A stretch of DNA of 21,844 nt from an uncultured Clostridia bacterium (GCA_946627905.1 CAMOVY010000003.1:1-21844), one strand, 5' to 3'. Counted from the stretch's first letter, positions 1 through 8,099 are shown. The notes: generated by a model from the letters alone, not told the origin. Program-made: numbers and translations.

Positions 1-13
1 CATAGATAAGGCG

Positions 14-16
14 TAA
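14..16 (+). other. carB: In-frame TAA inside carB, at a conserved Glu codon
   Basis: Reading the carB frame from base 2 gives I-D-K-A-stop-N-R-E-L-Y. The family motif around this point is S-I-D-x-A-E-[DN]-R, so one G-to-T change (GAA to TAA) explains the stop. The site is inside the second synthetase half, not at a domain junction. It could be a sequencing or assembly error or a real nonsense mutation; the window alone cannot decide. Confidence 0.8.
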
Positions 17-1210
17 AACAGGGAACTGTATGAAAAACTGCTCTCGGAACTCAATATCCCGCGCCCCGAAGGCACGGCGGTTATAAATACCGAAGACGGC
101 GTGCGCGCGGCGGCAAAAATCGGCTATCCCGTTCTGGTGCGCCCGAGTTTCGTGCTTGGCGGCAGGGCGATGGAGATAGTAAGCGACGAGGCTTCGCTTC
201 GCCGCTATCTTAAAACCGCGGTGGAGATAGACGAAGACAAGCCCGTTTTAGTTGATAGATATATCGTCGGCAAAGAAGTGGAAGTGGACGCCATCTGCGA
301 CGGAACGGACGTGTTCGTGCCGGGGATTATGGAACTTGTCGAAAGAACGGGCATACACTCGGGCGACAGTATTTCGGTGTACCCGTCTTTCTCGATATCG
401 GACAAGGTAAAAGGCACTATACTGCAATACGCCAAAAAACTCGGGCTTGCGATAGGCATAAAAGGACTTTATAACATACAGTTTATCGTGGATAATAACG
501 AAAAGGTATACATAATAGAAGTCAACCCGCGGTCATCCAGAACCGTGCCGTTTCTATCTAAAGCCACGGGGTATTCGCTTGCGGACATCGCGACCGAAGT
601 AATAATGGGGAAAACGCTTAAAGAACAGGGGATATTCAAAATTTATCCCGAAGAGAAAAAACGGTATTACGTGAAAGTGCCCGTGTTCTCTTTCAATAAA
701 ATCAAGGGGCTTGACGCGTATCTTTCGCCCGAAATGAAATCCACGGGCGAAGCGATAGGCTACGACGATAAATTGAACCGCGCGCTGTATAAGGCGCTTA
801 TTGCGGCGGGCACTAAACTGCAAAATTACGGTACGGTTTTGGCGACCATTGCCGATAACGACAAGGCGGAAGCTCTGCCGCTGATAAAAAGATTTTACAA
901 TCTCGGATTTAATATACAAGCGACTTTCGGCACGGCTAAATTCTTAAAGGAAAACGGAATACGCACGCACGTATTAAAAAAGATAAGCGACGGCAGTACC
1001 GAAATACGCGACGAAATCCGTTCGGGGCACATAGCGTACGTAATAAACACGTCGGCGGCGGGGGCAATAGACGCGCGTTCGGACGGGTACGAAATAAGAA
1101 AGTACGCGATTGAGAGCAATACCACGATATTTACTTCGCTCGATACGGTAAGGGTGCTTTTGGACGTTTTAGAAGAAACCACGCTAACAATTTCCACTAT
1201 AGACGCTTAA
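17..1210 (+). CDS. carB: Carbamoyl-phosphate synthase large subunit, C-terminal part (reading frame interrupted by TAA at 14-16)
   Basis: This is the C-terminal part of the large subunit that makes carbamoyl phosphate from ammonia (delivered by CarA), bicarbonate and two ATP. The visible part is the second ATP-grasp unit (GGRAMEIV, VEVDAICDG, GIHSGDS and the IIEVNPRSSRTVPF metal/ATP site), followed by an MGS-like C-terminal domain from about position 830, where allosteric effectors bind in known homologues. The frame reads back through bases 17-100 with good CarB homology (NRELYEKLL), so GTG at 101 is not the real start. Just upstream, codons 2-13 read IDKA and the next codon is TAA; CarB proteins normally have a Glu there (E. 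coli SIDRAEDRERF). No alternative start with a ribosome site lies near the break. Identity is certain; whether the gene is functional is not. It heads the pyr genes that follow. Confidence 0.93.
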   Translation, partial: NRELYEKLLSELNIPRPEGTAVINTEDGVRAAAKIGYPVLVRPSFVLGGRAMEIVSDEASLRRYLKTAVEIDEDKPVLVDRYIVGKEVEVDAICDGTDVFVPGIMELVERTGIHSGDSISVYPSFSISDKVKGTILQYAKKLGLAIGIKGLYNIQFIVDNNEKVYIIEVNPRSSRTVPFLSKATGYSLADIATEVIMGKTLKEQGIFKIYPEEKKRYYVKVPVFSFNKIKGLDAYLSPEMKSTGEAIGYDDKLNRALYKALIAAGTKLQNYGTVLATIADNDKAEALPLIKRFYNLGFNIQATFGTAKFLKENGIRTHVLKKISDGSTEIRDEIRSGHIAYVINTSAAGAIDARSDGYEIRKYAIESNTTIFTSLDTVRVLLDVLEETTLTISTIDA

Positions 1211-1235
1211 AAAATCAAGGAGAAACAGCGCAAAA

Positions 1236-1964
1236 ATGAAAGTTATAACGGCGGAACTTAACGAAAACGCGCCCATCGCGCGCAACACCTATAAAGCGGT
1301 TTTTTCGTGCGATACTTCGGGGATAACTAACGCGGGGCAGTTTGTAAACGTACAAATAGACGGGCTGTATCTGCGCCGACCTTTTTCCGTATGCGATTAC
1401 GACGGAAACTCCCTGACGCTTATATATAAAGTCGTGGGCAAGGGCACGGAAATTTTATCGCGCGCAAAAAAAGGCGATAAGTTCGATATGCTAACGGGTC
1501 TCGGCAACGGGTACGACTTACAAAACGCGGGCGATATGCCGCTGCTTATCGGCGGCGGGGTAGGCGTTCCGCCGCTCTATAATCTTGCCAAACGACTTAT
1601 CAAACAGGGTAAAAGCGTAAGCGTAGCGCTCGGATTTAATACGGAAAAAGAAGTGTTTTTCGTTGAAGAATTTAAAAATCTCGGCTGCCGAGTTTTTGTC
1701 GCCACGGTAGACGGCAGCGCGGGTAAAAAAGGGTTTGTAATAGATGCGTTGCCCGAAAAGTACTCGTATTTTTACGCCTGCGGTCCTACGTCTATGCTTA
1801 AGGCGGTGTACGATAAAACGATAACGGACGGCGAGTTTTCTTTCGAAGAGCGTATGGGTTGCGGGTTCGGCGCGTGTATGGGCTGTTCGTGCAAAACGCT
1901 GTTCGGCAGCAAAAGGGTGTGTAAGGACGGTCCGGTTTTTAAAAAGGGGGAAATATTATGGTAA
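1236..1964 (+). CDS. pyrK: Dihydroorotate dehydrogenase B, electron transfer subunit
   Basis: PyrK is the FAD and [2Fe-2S] subunit that lets class 1B dihydroorotate dehydrogenase pass electrons from PyrD to NAD+. The 242-residue protein has the ferredoxin-reductase layout: a flavin-binding RRPFSV motif at 47-52, the nucleotide loop GGGVGVPPL at 106-114, ACGP at 181-184, and a C-terminal cluster motif. In that motif Cys209, 214, 217 and 229 match the PyrK pattern (ERMGCGFGACMGC then VCKDGP); Cys219 is an additional cysteine. AAGGAG lies at 1217-1222, 13 bases before the ATG, a rather long spacing. The end overlaps pyrD by 7 bases, as expected for subunits made in equal amounts. Confidence 0.97.
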   Translation: MKVITAELNENAPIARNTYKAVFSCDTSGITNAGQFVNVQIDGLYLRRPFSVCDYDGNSLTLIYKVVGKGTEILSRAKKGDKFDMLTGLGNGYDLQNAGDMPLLIGGGVGVPPLYNLAKRLIKQGKSVSVALGFNTEKEVFFVEEFKNLGCRVFVATVDGSAGKKGFVIDALPEKYSYFYACGPTSMLKAVYDKTITDGEFSFEERMGCGFGACMGCSCKTLFGSKRVCKDGPVFKKGEILW

Positions 1965-2869
1965 AAGATTTATCCGTAAACCTTTGCGGTATTACGCTTG
2001 ATAACCCCGTAATCCCCGCAAGCGGCACTTTCGGCTACGGCTACGAATTTGCAAAATTTTACGACATAAATATGCTCGGCACGTTTTCTTTTAAGGGCAC
2101 TACGCTTTCGGAGAGGTTCGGGAACGATACGCCGCGTATTGCGGAGTGCGCTTTGGGTATGCTTAATTCCGTGGGGCTTCAAAACCCCGGGGTATATAAA
2201 GTTATTGCGGAAGAACTGCCCGAACTTAAAAAAGTATTCCGCAAAAAAGTTATGGCGAACGTCAGCGGCTTTTCTATAGAAGAATACGTCAAGGTGTGCG
2301 AACTTTTAGACAAGGTTGACGAAATAGGTTGGCTGGAAGTAAATATATCCTGCCCCAACGTGCACGGCGGCGGGCTTTCTTTCGGCACTTCGGCTATTTC
2401 TGCGGCGCAGGTTGCGGGCGCGGTGAAAAAAGCGGTCAAAAAACCCGTTATATTAAAACTTTCGCCCAACGTTTCGGATATAACCGAAATAGCAAAGGCG
2501 GTAGAAGACGCGGGGGCGGACGGGATTTCGCTTATAAACACACTCGTAGGTATGCGTATAGATTTAAAAACGCGTAAGCCCGTGCTGAACAATATTACGG
2601 GCGGGCTGTCCGGTCCCGCGGTTTTTCCCGTCGCTTTAAATATGGTATATAAGGCAAGTAAGGCTGTGAAAATCCCCGTCGTCGGTATGGGCGGGGTATC
2701 AAGCGCGGAAGACGTTTTAGAAATGATTTTAGCGGGGGCGACGGCGGTGGAAGTCGGCGCGGCGAACCTTATAAACCCGTTCGCGTGCAAGGAAATTATA
2801 GAAAATCTGCCCGCCGCGATGGACAAGTACGGAATAAAAACTTTAGACGAAATAAGGGGTAAAGCGTAA
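1958..2869 (+). CDS. pyrD: Dihydroorotate dehydrogenase B (NAD+), catalytic subunit
   Basis: This FMN enzyme oxidises dihydroorotate to orotate, the fourth step of UMP synthesis. It is the class 1B type, which works as a PyrD2-PyrK2 complex in the cytoplasm. The 303-residue TIM barrel has ASGTFGYG at 21-28, NSVGLQNPG at 70-78, EVNISCPNVHGGG at 127-139 with the class 1 catalytic base Cys132, LKLSPNV at 167-172, and the FMN phosphate motifs VVGMGGVSS at 241-249 and VEVGAAN at 264-270. The directly overlapping pyrK gene supports the 1B assignment. The stop codon shares one base with the pyrF start (TAATG). Confidence 0.97.
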   Translation: MVKDLSVNLCGITLDNPVIPASGTFGYGYEFAKFYDINMLGTFSFKGTTLSERFGNDTPRIAECALGMLNSVGLQNPGVYKVIAEELPELKKVFRKKVMANVSGFSIEEYVKVCELLDKVDEIGWLEVNISCPNVHGGGLSFGTSAISAAQVAGAVKKAVKKPVILKLSPNVSDITEIAKAVEDAGADGISLINTLVGMRIDLKTRKPVLNNITGGLSGPAVFPVALNMVYKASKAVKIPVVGMGGVSSAEDVLEMILAGATAVEVGAANLINPFACKEIIENLPAAMDKYGIKTLDEIRGKA

Positions 2870-3570
2870 TGGCAAAAGACGTAATAATTGCGTGCGACTT
2901 CGACGGCGCAAAGAAGACTTTGGAATTTTTGGATTTATTTAAGGACGTAAAACCGTTCGTAAAAATCGGTATGGAACTGTTTTATTCGGCAGGACCTGAT
3001 ATAGTGCGCGAAGTAAAAAAGCGCGGGCATAAAATCTTTCTTGACCTTAAATTGCACGATATACCGAATACGGTAAAAAAGAGTATGGCTGTCATATCGG
3101 AACTCGGCGCGGACATTTTGGATTTACACGCCGCGGGAACAATCAATATGATGAAAGCGGGGCTTGAAGGCGTTCGCCGTAAGGACGGAACGCGTCCGCT
3201 TTTGGTTGCGATAACGCAACTGACTTCTACCGACGAAGAGAGTATGCACCGCGATTTACTGATAGATAAACCCATAAAAGACGTGGTTATGCATTACGCG
3301 CTTTCCGCTAAAGCCTCTGGGCTTGACGGAATAGTGTGTTCGCCGTTAGAAGCGGCGGGGGTACACGAAACTTGCGGCAAAAACTTTTTGACAATCACCC
3401 CGGGGATAAGGTTTGAAGACGGAGATGTGGGCGACCAAAAACGGGTAATGACGCCTGCCGCCGCAAGAAAAGCGGGTTCAGACTACATAGTGGTAGGTCG
3501 CCCCATTACGGCGGCTTTTGACCCCGTGGCGGCATATTTTAAGTGCGTTAAGGAATTTTTGGGAAATTAA
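2869..3570 (+). CDS. pyrF: Orotidine 5'-phosphate decarboxylase
   Basis: PyrF decarboxylates OMP to UMP, the last step of the pathway. The 233-residue protein is the short bacterial form. It has DFD at the N-terminus, the catalytic Asp-Lys-Asp array in DLKLHDIPNTV (Asp59, Lys61, Asp64), the LTSTDEE loop that closes over the substrate, TPGIR, and a C-terminal phosphate-binding segment DYIVVGRPI. It starts by a one-base overlap with the pyrD stop, so translation is probably coupled. Confidence 0.97.
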   Translation: MAKDVIIACDFDGAKKTLEFLDLFKDVKPFVKIGMELFYSAGPDIVREVKKRGHKIFLDLKLHDIPNTVKKSMAVISELGADILDLHAAGTINMMKAGLEGVRRKDGTRPLLVAITQLTSTDEESMHRDLLIDKPIKDVVMHYALSAKASGLDGIVCSPLEAAGVHETCGKNFLTITPGIRFEDGDVGDQKRVMTPAAARKAGSDYIVVGRPITAAFDPVAAYFKCVKEFLGN

Positions 3571-3583
3571 AGGGAGATAAAAT

Positions 3584-4222
3584 ATGAAATTAAGTGAACA
3601 GGTTGCTAAAGCGTTGCTTTCGGTTAAAGCGGTGTTCTTTCGCCCCGAACAACCGTTTATATGGGCAAGCGGAATTAAAAGTCCCGTGTATTGCGATAAC
3701 CGCTTAACGCTTACCGCGCCCGATATAAGACTTATAGTCGAAAACGGGCTTGCGGACTTAATACGCAAAGAATATCCTACGGCGGAAGTTTTAATGGGCA
3801 CGTCCACCGCGGGGATAGCGCACGCGGCGATAACAGCGCACATATTAGGGCTTCCTATGGGCTACGTGCGTTCGGGTGCTAAAGACCACGGCAGGCAGAA
3901 CAGAATAGAAGGCAGGCTTGAAAAGGGGCAAAAAGTCGTTGTAATAGAAGACCTTATTTCAACTGGCGGCAGCGTTATAGATACTGTGGACGCTTTACGC
4001 GAAGCGGGTGCGGACGTACTTGGCGTTGCCAGCATTTTCACATACGGTATGCAAAAGGGGATAGAACGGCTTGCCGCCGCAAAGGTTAAAAACGTGTCGC
4101 TGACAAACTTCGACGTGATAGCGAAGGTTGCGGCGGAGAACGGATATATAAGCGAAAAAGACGTAAAAAGGCTGTTAACGTTCAGGGATAATCCGTCGGA
4201 CGAAAGTTGGATAAAGGGGTAA
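3584..4222 (+). CDS. pyrE: Orotate phosphoribosyltransferase
   Basis: PyrE joins orotate to PRPP to give OMP. The 212-residue protein has the N-terminal FIWASGIKSPVYCDNR segment (25-40), the flexible catalytic loop region GAKDHGRQNRIEG (98-110), and the PRPP-binding motif VVVIEDLISTGGS (118-130), all typical of the family. It follows pyrF after 13 bases that contain a good AGGGAG ribosome site. The next gene, pyrB, starts 5 bases after its stop. Nothing looks broken or unusual. Confidence 0.97.
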   Translation: MKLSEQVAKALLSVKAVFFRPEQPFIWASGIKSPVYCDNRLTLTAPDIRLIVENGLADLIRKEYPTAEVLMGTSTAGIAHAAITAHILGLPMGYVRSGAKDHGRQNRIEGRLEKGQKVVVIEDLISTGGSVIDTVDALREAGADVLGVASIFTYGMQKGIERLAAAKVKNVSLTNFDVIAKVAAENGYISEKDVKRLLTFRDNPSDESWIKG

Positions 4223-4227
4223 TATAA

Positions 4228-5319
4228 ATGAGAAGTTTAATTGATATTTCCGACCTGTCGCGAAAAGAGATAGACGAGATGATAAGCGTTGCCGAAGATA
4301 TTGCGGAAAACCCCGCAAAATATTCGGAAAAATGCAAGGGTAAAAAGATAGCGACGCTGTTTTTCGAGCCGTCTACGCGTACCCGCCTTTCCTTTGAAGC
4401 GGCAATGTATGAACTCGGCGGCAACGTGCTTTCAGTCCCCGGGGAAGCGCTGTCTTCGGCGGCTAAAGGGGAAAGCGTGGCGGACACCGTAAAGGTAATT
4501 TCCGCATATGCGGACATAATCGCTATGCGTTCGCCGAAGGAAGGCGCGGCGTTCGTGGCGGCAAATAGCGCCGACGTACCCGTTATAAACGCGGGCGACG
4601 GCGGGCATTGTCATCCCACGCAGACGCTTGCCGATTTGTTTACCATATATCGCGAAAAGGGCGGGTTCGATAATCTTACCGTCGGCTTTTGCGGCGACCT
4701 TAAATACGGCAGGACGGTGCACTCTTTAATAACGGCGCTGTCAAGATATAAGAACGTCAAAATCGTACTTATTTCGCCCGAAGAGTTGAAACTGCCAAAC
4801 TATATGAAAATGGGCGTTATTGAAAAAACGGGTATGCAATATGAAGAAACGGGCGACCTTGAAAAAGCGCTGCCCGAACTCGACGTACTGTATATGACGA
4901 GAGTGCAAAGAGAGCGGTTTAGCGACGAGAAAGAGTACGAAAGGCTTAAAGACGCGTATATTTTAACAGAAGAAAAGATGAAAGCGGCAAAGAAAGACGC
5001 GTGCGTGTTGCACCCGCTACCGCGAGTAAACGAGATAAGCGTTAAAATCGACGGGGATAAACGCGCCTGCTACTTTAAACAGGTCAAAAACGGCAAGTAT
5101 ATGCGTATGGCGCTTATTCTTAAACTTTTAGGCGAAGCGGAAAACCCCGTGAAAGAAGATTTGCTTTATGGGCTGGAAATAATCCGTTCAGCGTCAAAGT
5201 GTGAAAATCCGCGGTGTATTTCCCAAACCGAACAGGAACTTGAAAGCCTTTTTAAGGTAGTGGATAAAAGCGCAAACGTTTGCCGATGCGTTTACTGTGA
5301 AAAAAGAAAAAGGACTTAA
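4228..5319 (+). CDS. pyrB: Aspartate carbamoyltransferase catalytic chain fused to a PyrI-type zinc domain
   Basis: PyrB condenses carbamoyl phosphate with aspartate to carbamoyl aspartate. Residues 1 to about 308 are a full catalytic chain: STRTR at 49-53 (carbamoyl phosphate), Lys80 in the swinging loop, HPTQT at 129-133, GDLKYGR at 156-162 and HPLPR at 262-266. Residues 325-360 then match the zinc domain of the PyrI regulatory chain: Cys325-x4-Cys330 and Cys354-x2-Cys357, with KCENPRCIS and CVYCEK recalling PyrI KCPNSNCIS and CKYCEK. The PyrI nucleotide-binding (allosteric) domain is absent. Full PyrB-PyrI fusions are known, for example in Thermotoga maritima; here only the metal domain is attached. 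It is the last gene before a strong terminator. Confidence 0.95.
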   Translation: MRSLIDISDLSRKEIDEMISVAEDIAENPAKYSEKCKGKKIATLFFEPSTRTRLSFEAAMYELGGNVLSVPGEALSSAAKGESVADTVKVISAYADIIAMRSPKEGAAFVAANSADVPVINAGDGGHCHPTQTLADLFTIYREKGGFDNLTVGFCGDLKYGRTVHSLITALSRYKNVKIVLISPEELKLPNYMKMGVIEKTGMQYEETGDLEKALPELDVLYMTRVQRERFSDEKEYERLKDAYILTEEKMKAAKKDACVLHPLPRVNEISVKIDGDKRACYFKQVKNGKYMRMALILKLLGEAENPVKEDLLYGLEIIRSASKCENPRCISQTEQELESLFKVVDKSANVCRCVYCEKRKRT

Positions 5320-5323
5320 AAAC

Positions 5324-5365
5324 AGCGCCCGTTCCGAGAAAAATCGGAACGGGCGCTTTATAAAT
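5324..5365 (+). terminator. Rho-independent terminator of the pyr operon
   Basis: A perfect 14-bp stem (arms 5324-5337 and 5344-5357, GC-rich) closes a 6-base loop. A short, imperfect T-rich tail (TTATAAATTT) follows. It lies 4 bases after the pyrB stop and just before the next promoter, so it separates the pyr operon from the signalling operon. Confidence 0.9.
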
Positions 5366-5377
5366 TTACGCTACGAA

Positions 5378-5406
5378 TTGACAACAAATAAATAATATAA
5401 TATAAT
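5378..5406 (+). promoter_or_regulatory. Consensus sigma-70/sigma-A promoter for the phosphatase operon
   Basis: TTGACA at 5378-5383 and TATAAT at 5401-5406 are both exact consensus boxes with a 17-base spacer. The expected start of transcription is near 5413, giving a leader of about 34 bases before the ATG at 5447. The leader shows no clear Shine-Dalgarno sequence. Confidence 0.9.
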
Positions 5407-5446
5407 TACAAATGATAAAGAAATCATAATGAAATAACTACCGATA

Positions 5447-7513
5447 ATGAAAAAACTAAAAAAAGTCTTCAACAGTTTATCTTTCAATATTATAGCGGCA
5501 ACGACCGTGCTTTTACTTATTTTCTGCATAGTGGTAAGCGCTATCGGCTACCTTAAATTTACCGATTCATTGACAAAAGAATATACCGATTCCGCTATTC
5601 ATACCGCGAGTACCGCCGCGGAACTTGTAAAAGCGGATAATATCGACGCATATCTTGAAAACAAACAGAGTATTTTAGACGAAGAAGACACGGCGTTGGT
5701 CAGCGAATACCTTCAAAGCCTTGCATACCTTAATATCCTTTGCGACAAACAGGAGACTACCGTAATTTACGTAATTGCGGTAGATACGTCCGATTACGAA
5801 CACTATACTTCCGTTTTCAACTGCCCGAATAAGAACAGCCCGTATACGGCGTGGGAAATAGGTAAAATAGTCGCTACGTCCCAAACTTCCGACAACGAAT
5901 ATCAGAACATATATAAAGATATGTACTATAACGGCAGAAAGAGCGCCGTAATAACGAGAACGACGAATTTGAACGGCGCGCCCCCGCACATTACTGCGAT
6001 TATTCCGCTTTATAAGACGGACGGAACGGTAGCGGGGCTTATGTGCGCTCAGCGCCCTATGGCGGAACTGGTTGAAGGGCGTAGAGACTATCTCGTACTT
6101 GTCGGTTGCTTTACTCTGACGATTGCGGTTTTATCTATTATCGCGTCTACGCTTTTTATGAGAAAACAGTTCGTAAATCCCATTAAAAGGATAAATTCGG
6201 AAGCGGCAAGGTTTTCGCAGGAAAACAGCGCGCCCGAAACGCCGCTTTCGGGCAATTTAAGCAGAATTAACGAAATTTCTTCGCTCGCTCTATCTATTTC
6301 AGAGATGGAAGAAGAAACGCTTAAATACATTGAAAATCTTTCGTCCGTTATTTCCGAAAAACAACGCATGGGCACGGAACTTAAAATTGCAAGTTTAATT
6401 CAGGAAGGGTCTGTGCCGTCGGTTTTCCCCGCGTTTCCAGACCGCACGGAATTCGATCTTTTTGCTCAAATGGAACCCGCAAAGGAAGTGGGCGGAGACT
6501 TCTACGACTTTTTTATGACTGACGACGACCATTTGGTACTTGTTATGGCGGACGTGTCGGGGAAAGGCGTGCCCGCCGCGCTTGTTATGATGGTATCGAG
6601 AATTTTAATCAACGAACGTTCGCAGGTAGGCGGAACGCCGGCGGAAATTTTAAGGGTAGTAAACGAAAGAATATGTTCGCACAATAAGGCGGAAATGTTT
6701 ATCACCGTATGGCTAGGCATACTTGAAATTTCTACTGGCAAACTCACCTTTGCAAACGCCGGACACGAAGATCCCGCTTTCGCGCTTTGCGGCAACGATT
6801 TTAAAATAGAAAAGAGCAAACACGGGCTTGCCATAGGCGCTTTTGACGGGGCGCAATATAGTAATTTTGAAATAACTTTGAATAAAGGCGATAAGGTGTT
6901 CCTTTACACCGACGGCGTGCCCGAAGCAACCGATAGCGAGAATAAATTGTTTACGATAGACAGGATGGTTGAAGCGTTAAATTCGGATAAAAACGGTTCG
7001 CCCGAAAGTATAATAAAAACCGTGCGTAAAAACGTAGCGGAATTTACGGGGGACGCGCCGCAGTTCGACGATATAACTATGCTGTGTTTCGAGTATAAGG
7101 GGAAAAGCGGCAAAAGCATACGGCTCGCCGCCGAAGACGACAATCTTTATAAAGCGATTGACTTTATCAAGGATTGTTTGAAGAATACGGGCTGCACGGA
7201 AAAATTCGTGCGGCAAACCGAACTTTTCGTCGAAGAAGTGTTCGTAAACGTGGCGCACTATGCGTATGCTCCGGATAAGGGCGACGTGGAAATATCCTGT
7301 GAAGTTTTTAATGATAAAGTAAGAATCGTATTTACGGACGGCGGGAAGCGATACAATCCGCTTGAAAAACCCGACCCCGACCTAACCCTTTCCGCAGACA
7401 AGCGTGAAATAGGCGGACTTGGTATATTTATGACCAAAAAACTGACTGATAAAATAGAATACCGTTTCGAAAACGGGAAAAACGTTCTTATAACGGAGAA
7501 AAATTTTGAATAA
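5447..7513 (+). CDS. Membrane sensor with SpoIIE-type PP2C phosphatase and RsbW-like HATPase domains
   Basis: The 688-residue protein probably senses an outside signal and sets the phosphorylation state of a STAS protein. A membrane helix (about 13-35), an extracytoplasmic region (36-213, Cache-like in placement, not recognised in detail) and a second helix (214-237) lead into a HAMP-like linker (238-292). The PP2C domain (335-550) keeps the metal-binding aspartates in VGGDFYD (Asp351), ADVSGKG (Asp369), YTDG (Asp489) and DDIT (541-544). The C-terminal GHKL domain (560-688) has the N-box VEEVFVNVAHYAY (Asn601), FTDGG (Asp631) and GGLGIFM, as in the RsbW/SpoIIAB anti-sigma kinases. A phosphatase and its opposing kinase therefore sit on one chain. 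The start has no good ribosome site, but the basic N-terminus followed at once by a membrane helix supports it. Confidence 0.92.
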   Translation: MKKLKKVFNSLSFNIIAATTVLLLIFCIVVSAIGYLKFTDSLTKEYTDSAIHTASTAAELVKADNIDAYLENKQSILDEEDTALVSEYLQSLAYLNILCDKQETTVIYVIAVDTSDYEHYTSVFNCPNKNSPYTAWEIGKIVATSQTSDNEYQNIYKDMYYNGRKSAVITRTTNLNGAPPHITAIIPLYKTDGTVAGLMCAQRPMAELVEGRRDYLVLVGCFTLTIAVLSIIASTLFMRKQFVNPIKRINSEAARFSQENSAPETPLSGNLSRINEISSLALSISEMEEETLKYIENLSSVISEKQRMGTELKIASLIQEGSVPSVFPAFPDRTEFDLFAQMEPAKEVGGDFYDFFMTDDDHLVLVMADVSGKGVPAALVMMVSRILINERSQVGGTPAEILRVVNERICSHNKAEMFITVWLGILEISTGKLTFANAGHEDPAFALCGNDFKIEKSKHGLAIGAFDGAQYSNFEITLNKGDKVFLYTDGVPEATDSENKLFTIDRMVEALNSDKNGSPESIIKTVRKNVAEFTGDAPQFDDITMLCFEYKGKSGKSIRLAAEDDNLYKAIDFIKDCLKNTGCTEKFVRQTELFVEEVFVNVAHYAYAPDKGDVEISCEVFNDKVRIVFTDGGKRYNPLEKPDPDLTLSADKREIGGLGIFMTKKLTDKIEYRFENGKNVLITEKNFE

Positions 7514-8078
7514 AATAGAAAAAGCGATAAATTTTGCAACATCTGCCCACGCGGGGCAAAAACGCAAACTGACGGATGCGCCGTATATTCTGCATCCGAT
7601 TGAAACGGCGTCAATCGCGTCGGGGCTGACTTCGGACGAAGACGTTATTTGCGCCGCCGTTTTGCACGACGTTGCGGAAGATACGGGGCATACCATTGAC
7701 GAGATAGAAAAACTGTTCGGCAAAAGAGTTGCCGAACTCGTCGGCGCGGAAACCGAAAATAAACGGGCAAACCTTCCGCCAGAAAAAACGTGGCAAATAA
7801 GAAAGGAAGAAACGCTTGCGCATTTACGAGAGACCGAAGATAAAGCCGTAAAAATGCTGTGGCTTAGCGATAAACTTTCAAATATGCGTTCGATATATAA
7901 CGCGTACTTGCGCCGCGGGGACGGGATATGGTGCGAATTCCACGAAAAGGACAAGCAAAAGCACAAATGGTATTATCAAAGCGTTGCCGACGCGTTAAGG
8001 GCAGACTTTAACGAAACGGCGGCTTTCAGAGAATATGAAACGATAATGGATTTAGTTTTCGGCGAAACCGATAGATAA
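7506..8078 (+). CDS. HD-domain hydrolase, RelA/SpoT- and MESH1-like (possible small alarmone hydrolase)
   Basis: This 190-residue protein has the HD layout of the (p)ppGpp hydrolase domain. His15 in ATSAHAGQKRK, the PYILHP motif (His30), HDVAED at 54-59 (His54, Asp55, and the Glu58-Asp59 pair) and DKLSNMR at 122-128 correspond to motifs of SpoT and the small hydrolase MESH1. No synthetase or TGS domain is present. By homology it may remove the 3' pyrophosphate from (p)ppGpp or act on a related nucleotide; this is inferred. It starts with TTG at 7506, overlapping the phosphatase gene by 8 bases, with GGAG about 8 bases upstream, so co-translation with the phosphatase is likely. Confidence 0.85.
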   Translation: MNKIEKAINFATSAHAGQKRKLTDAPYILHPIETASIASGLTSDEDVICAAVLHDVAEDTGHTIDEIEKLFGKRVAELVGAETENKRANLPPEKTWQIRKEETLAHLRETEDKAVKMLWLSDKLSNMRSIYNAYLRRGDGIWCEFHEKDKQKHKWYYQSVADALRADFNETAAFREYETIMDLVFGETDR

Positions 8079-8099
8079 ACAGATAAGGAGAACAAAAAA

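Noticed and set aside
30..86. ATG frame just after the carB break
   Set aside because: It is out of the carB frame, stops after 18 codons, and has no family resemblance.
101..103. GTG as the start of a shorter carB
   Set aside because: CarB homology continues upstream to base 17 and, across the TAA, to base 2, so the GTG is an internal codon.
2329..2577. 82-codon frame inside pyrD
   Set aside because: It is a basic, Arg/Gly-rich shadow frame with no ribosome site, fully inside a conserved gene.
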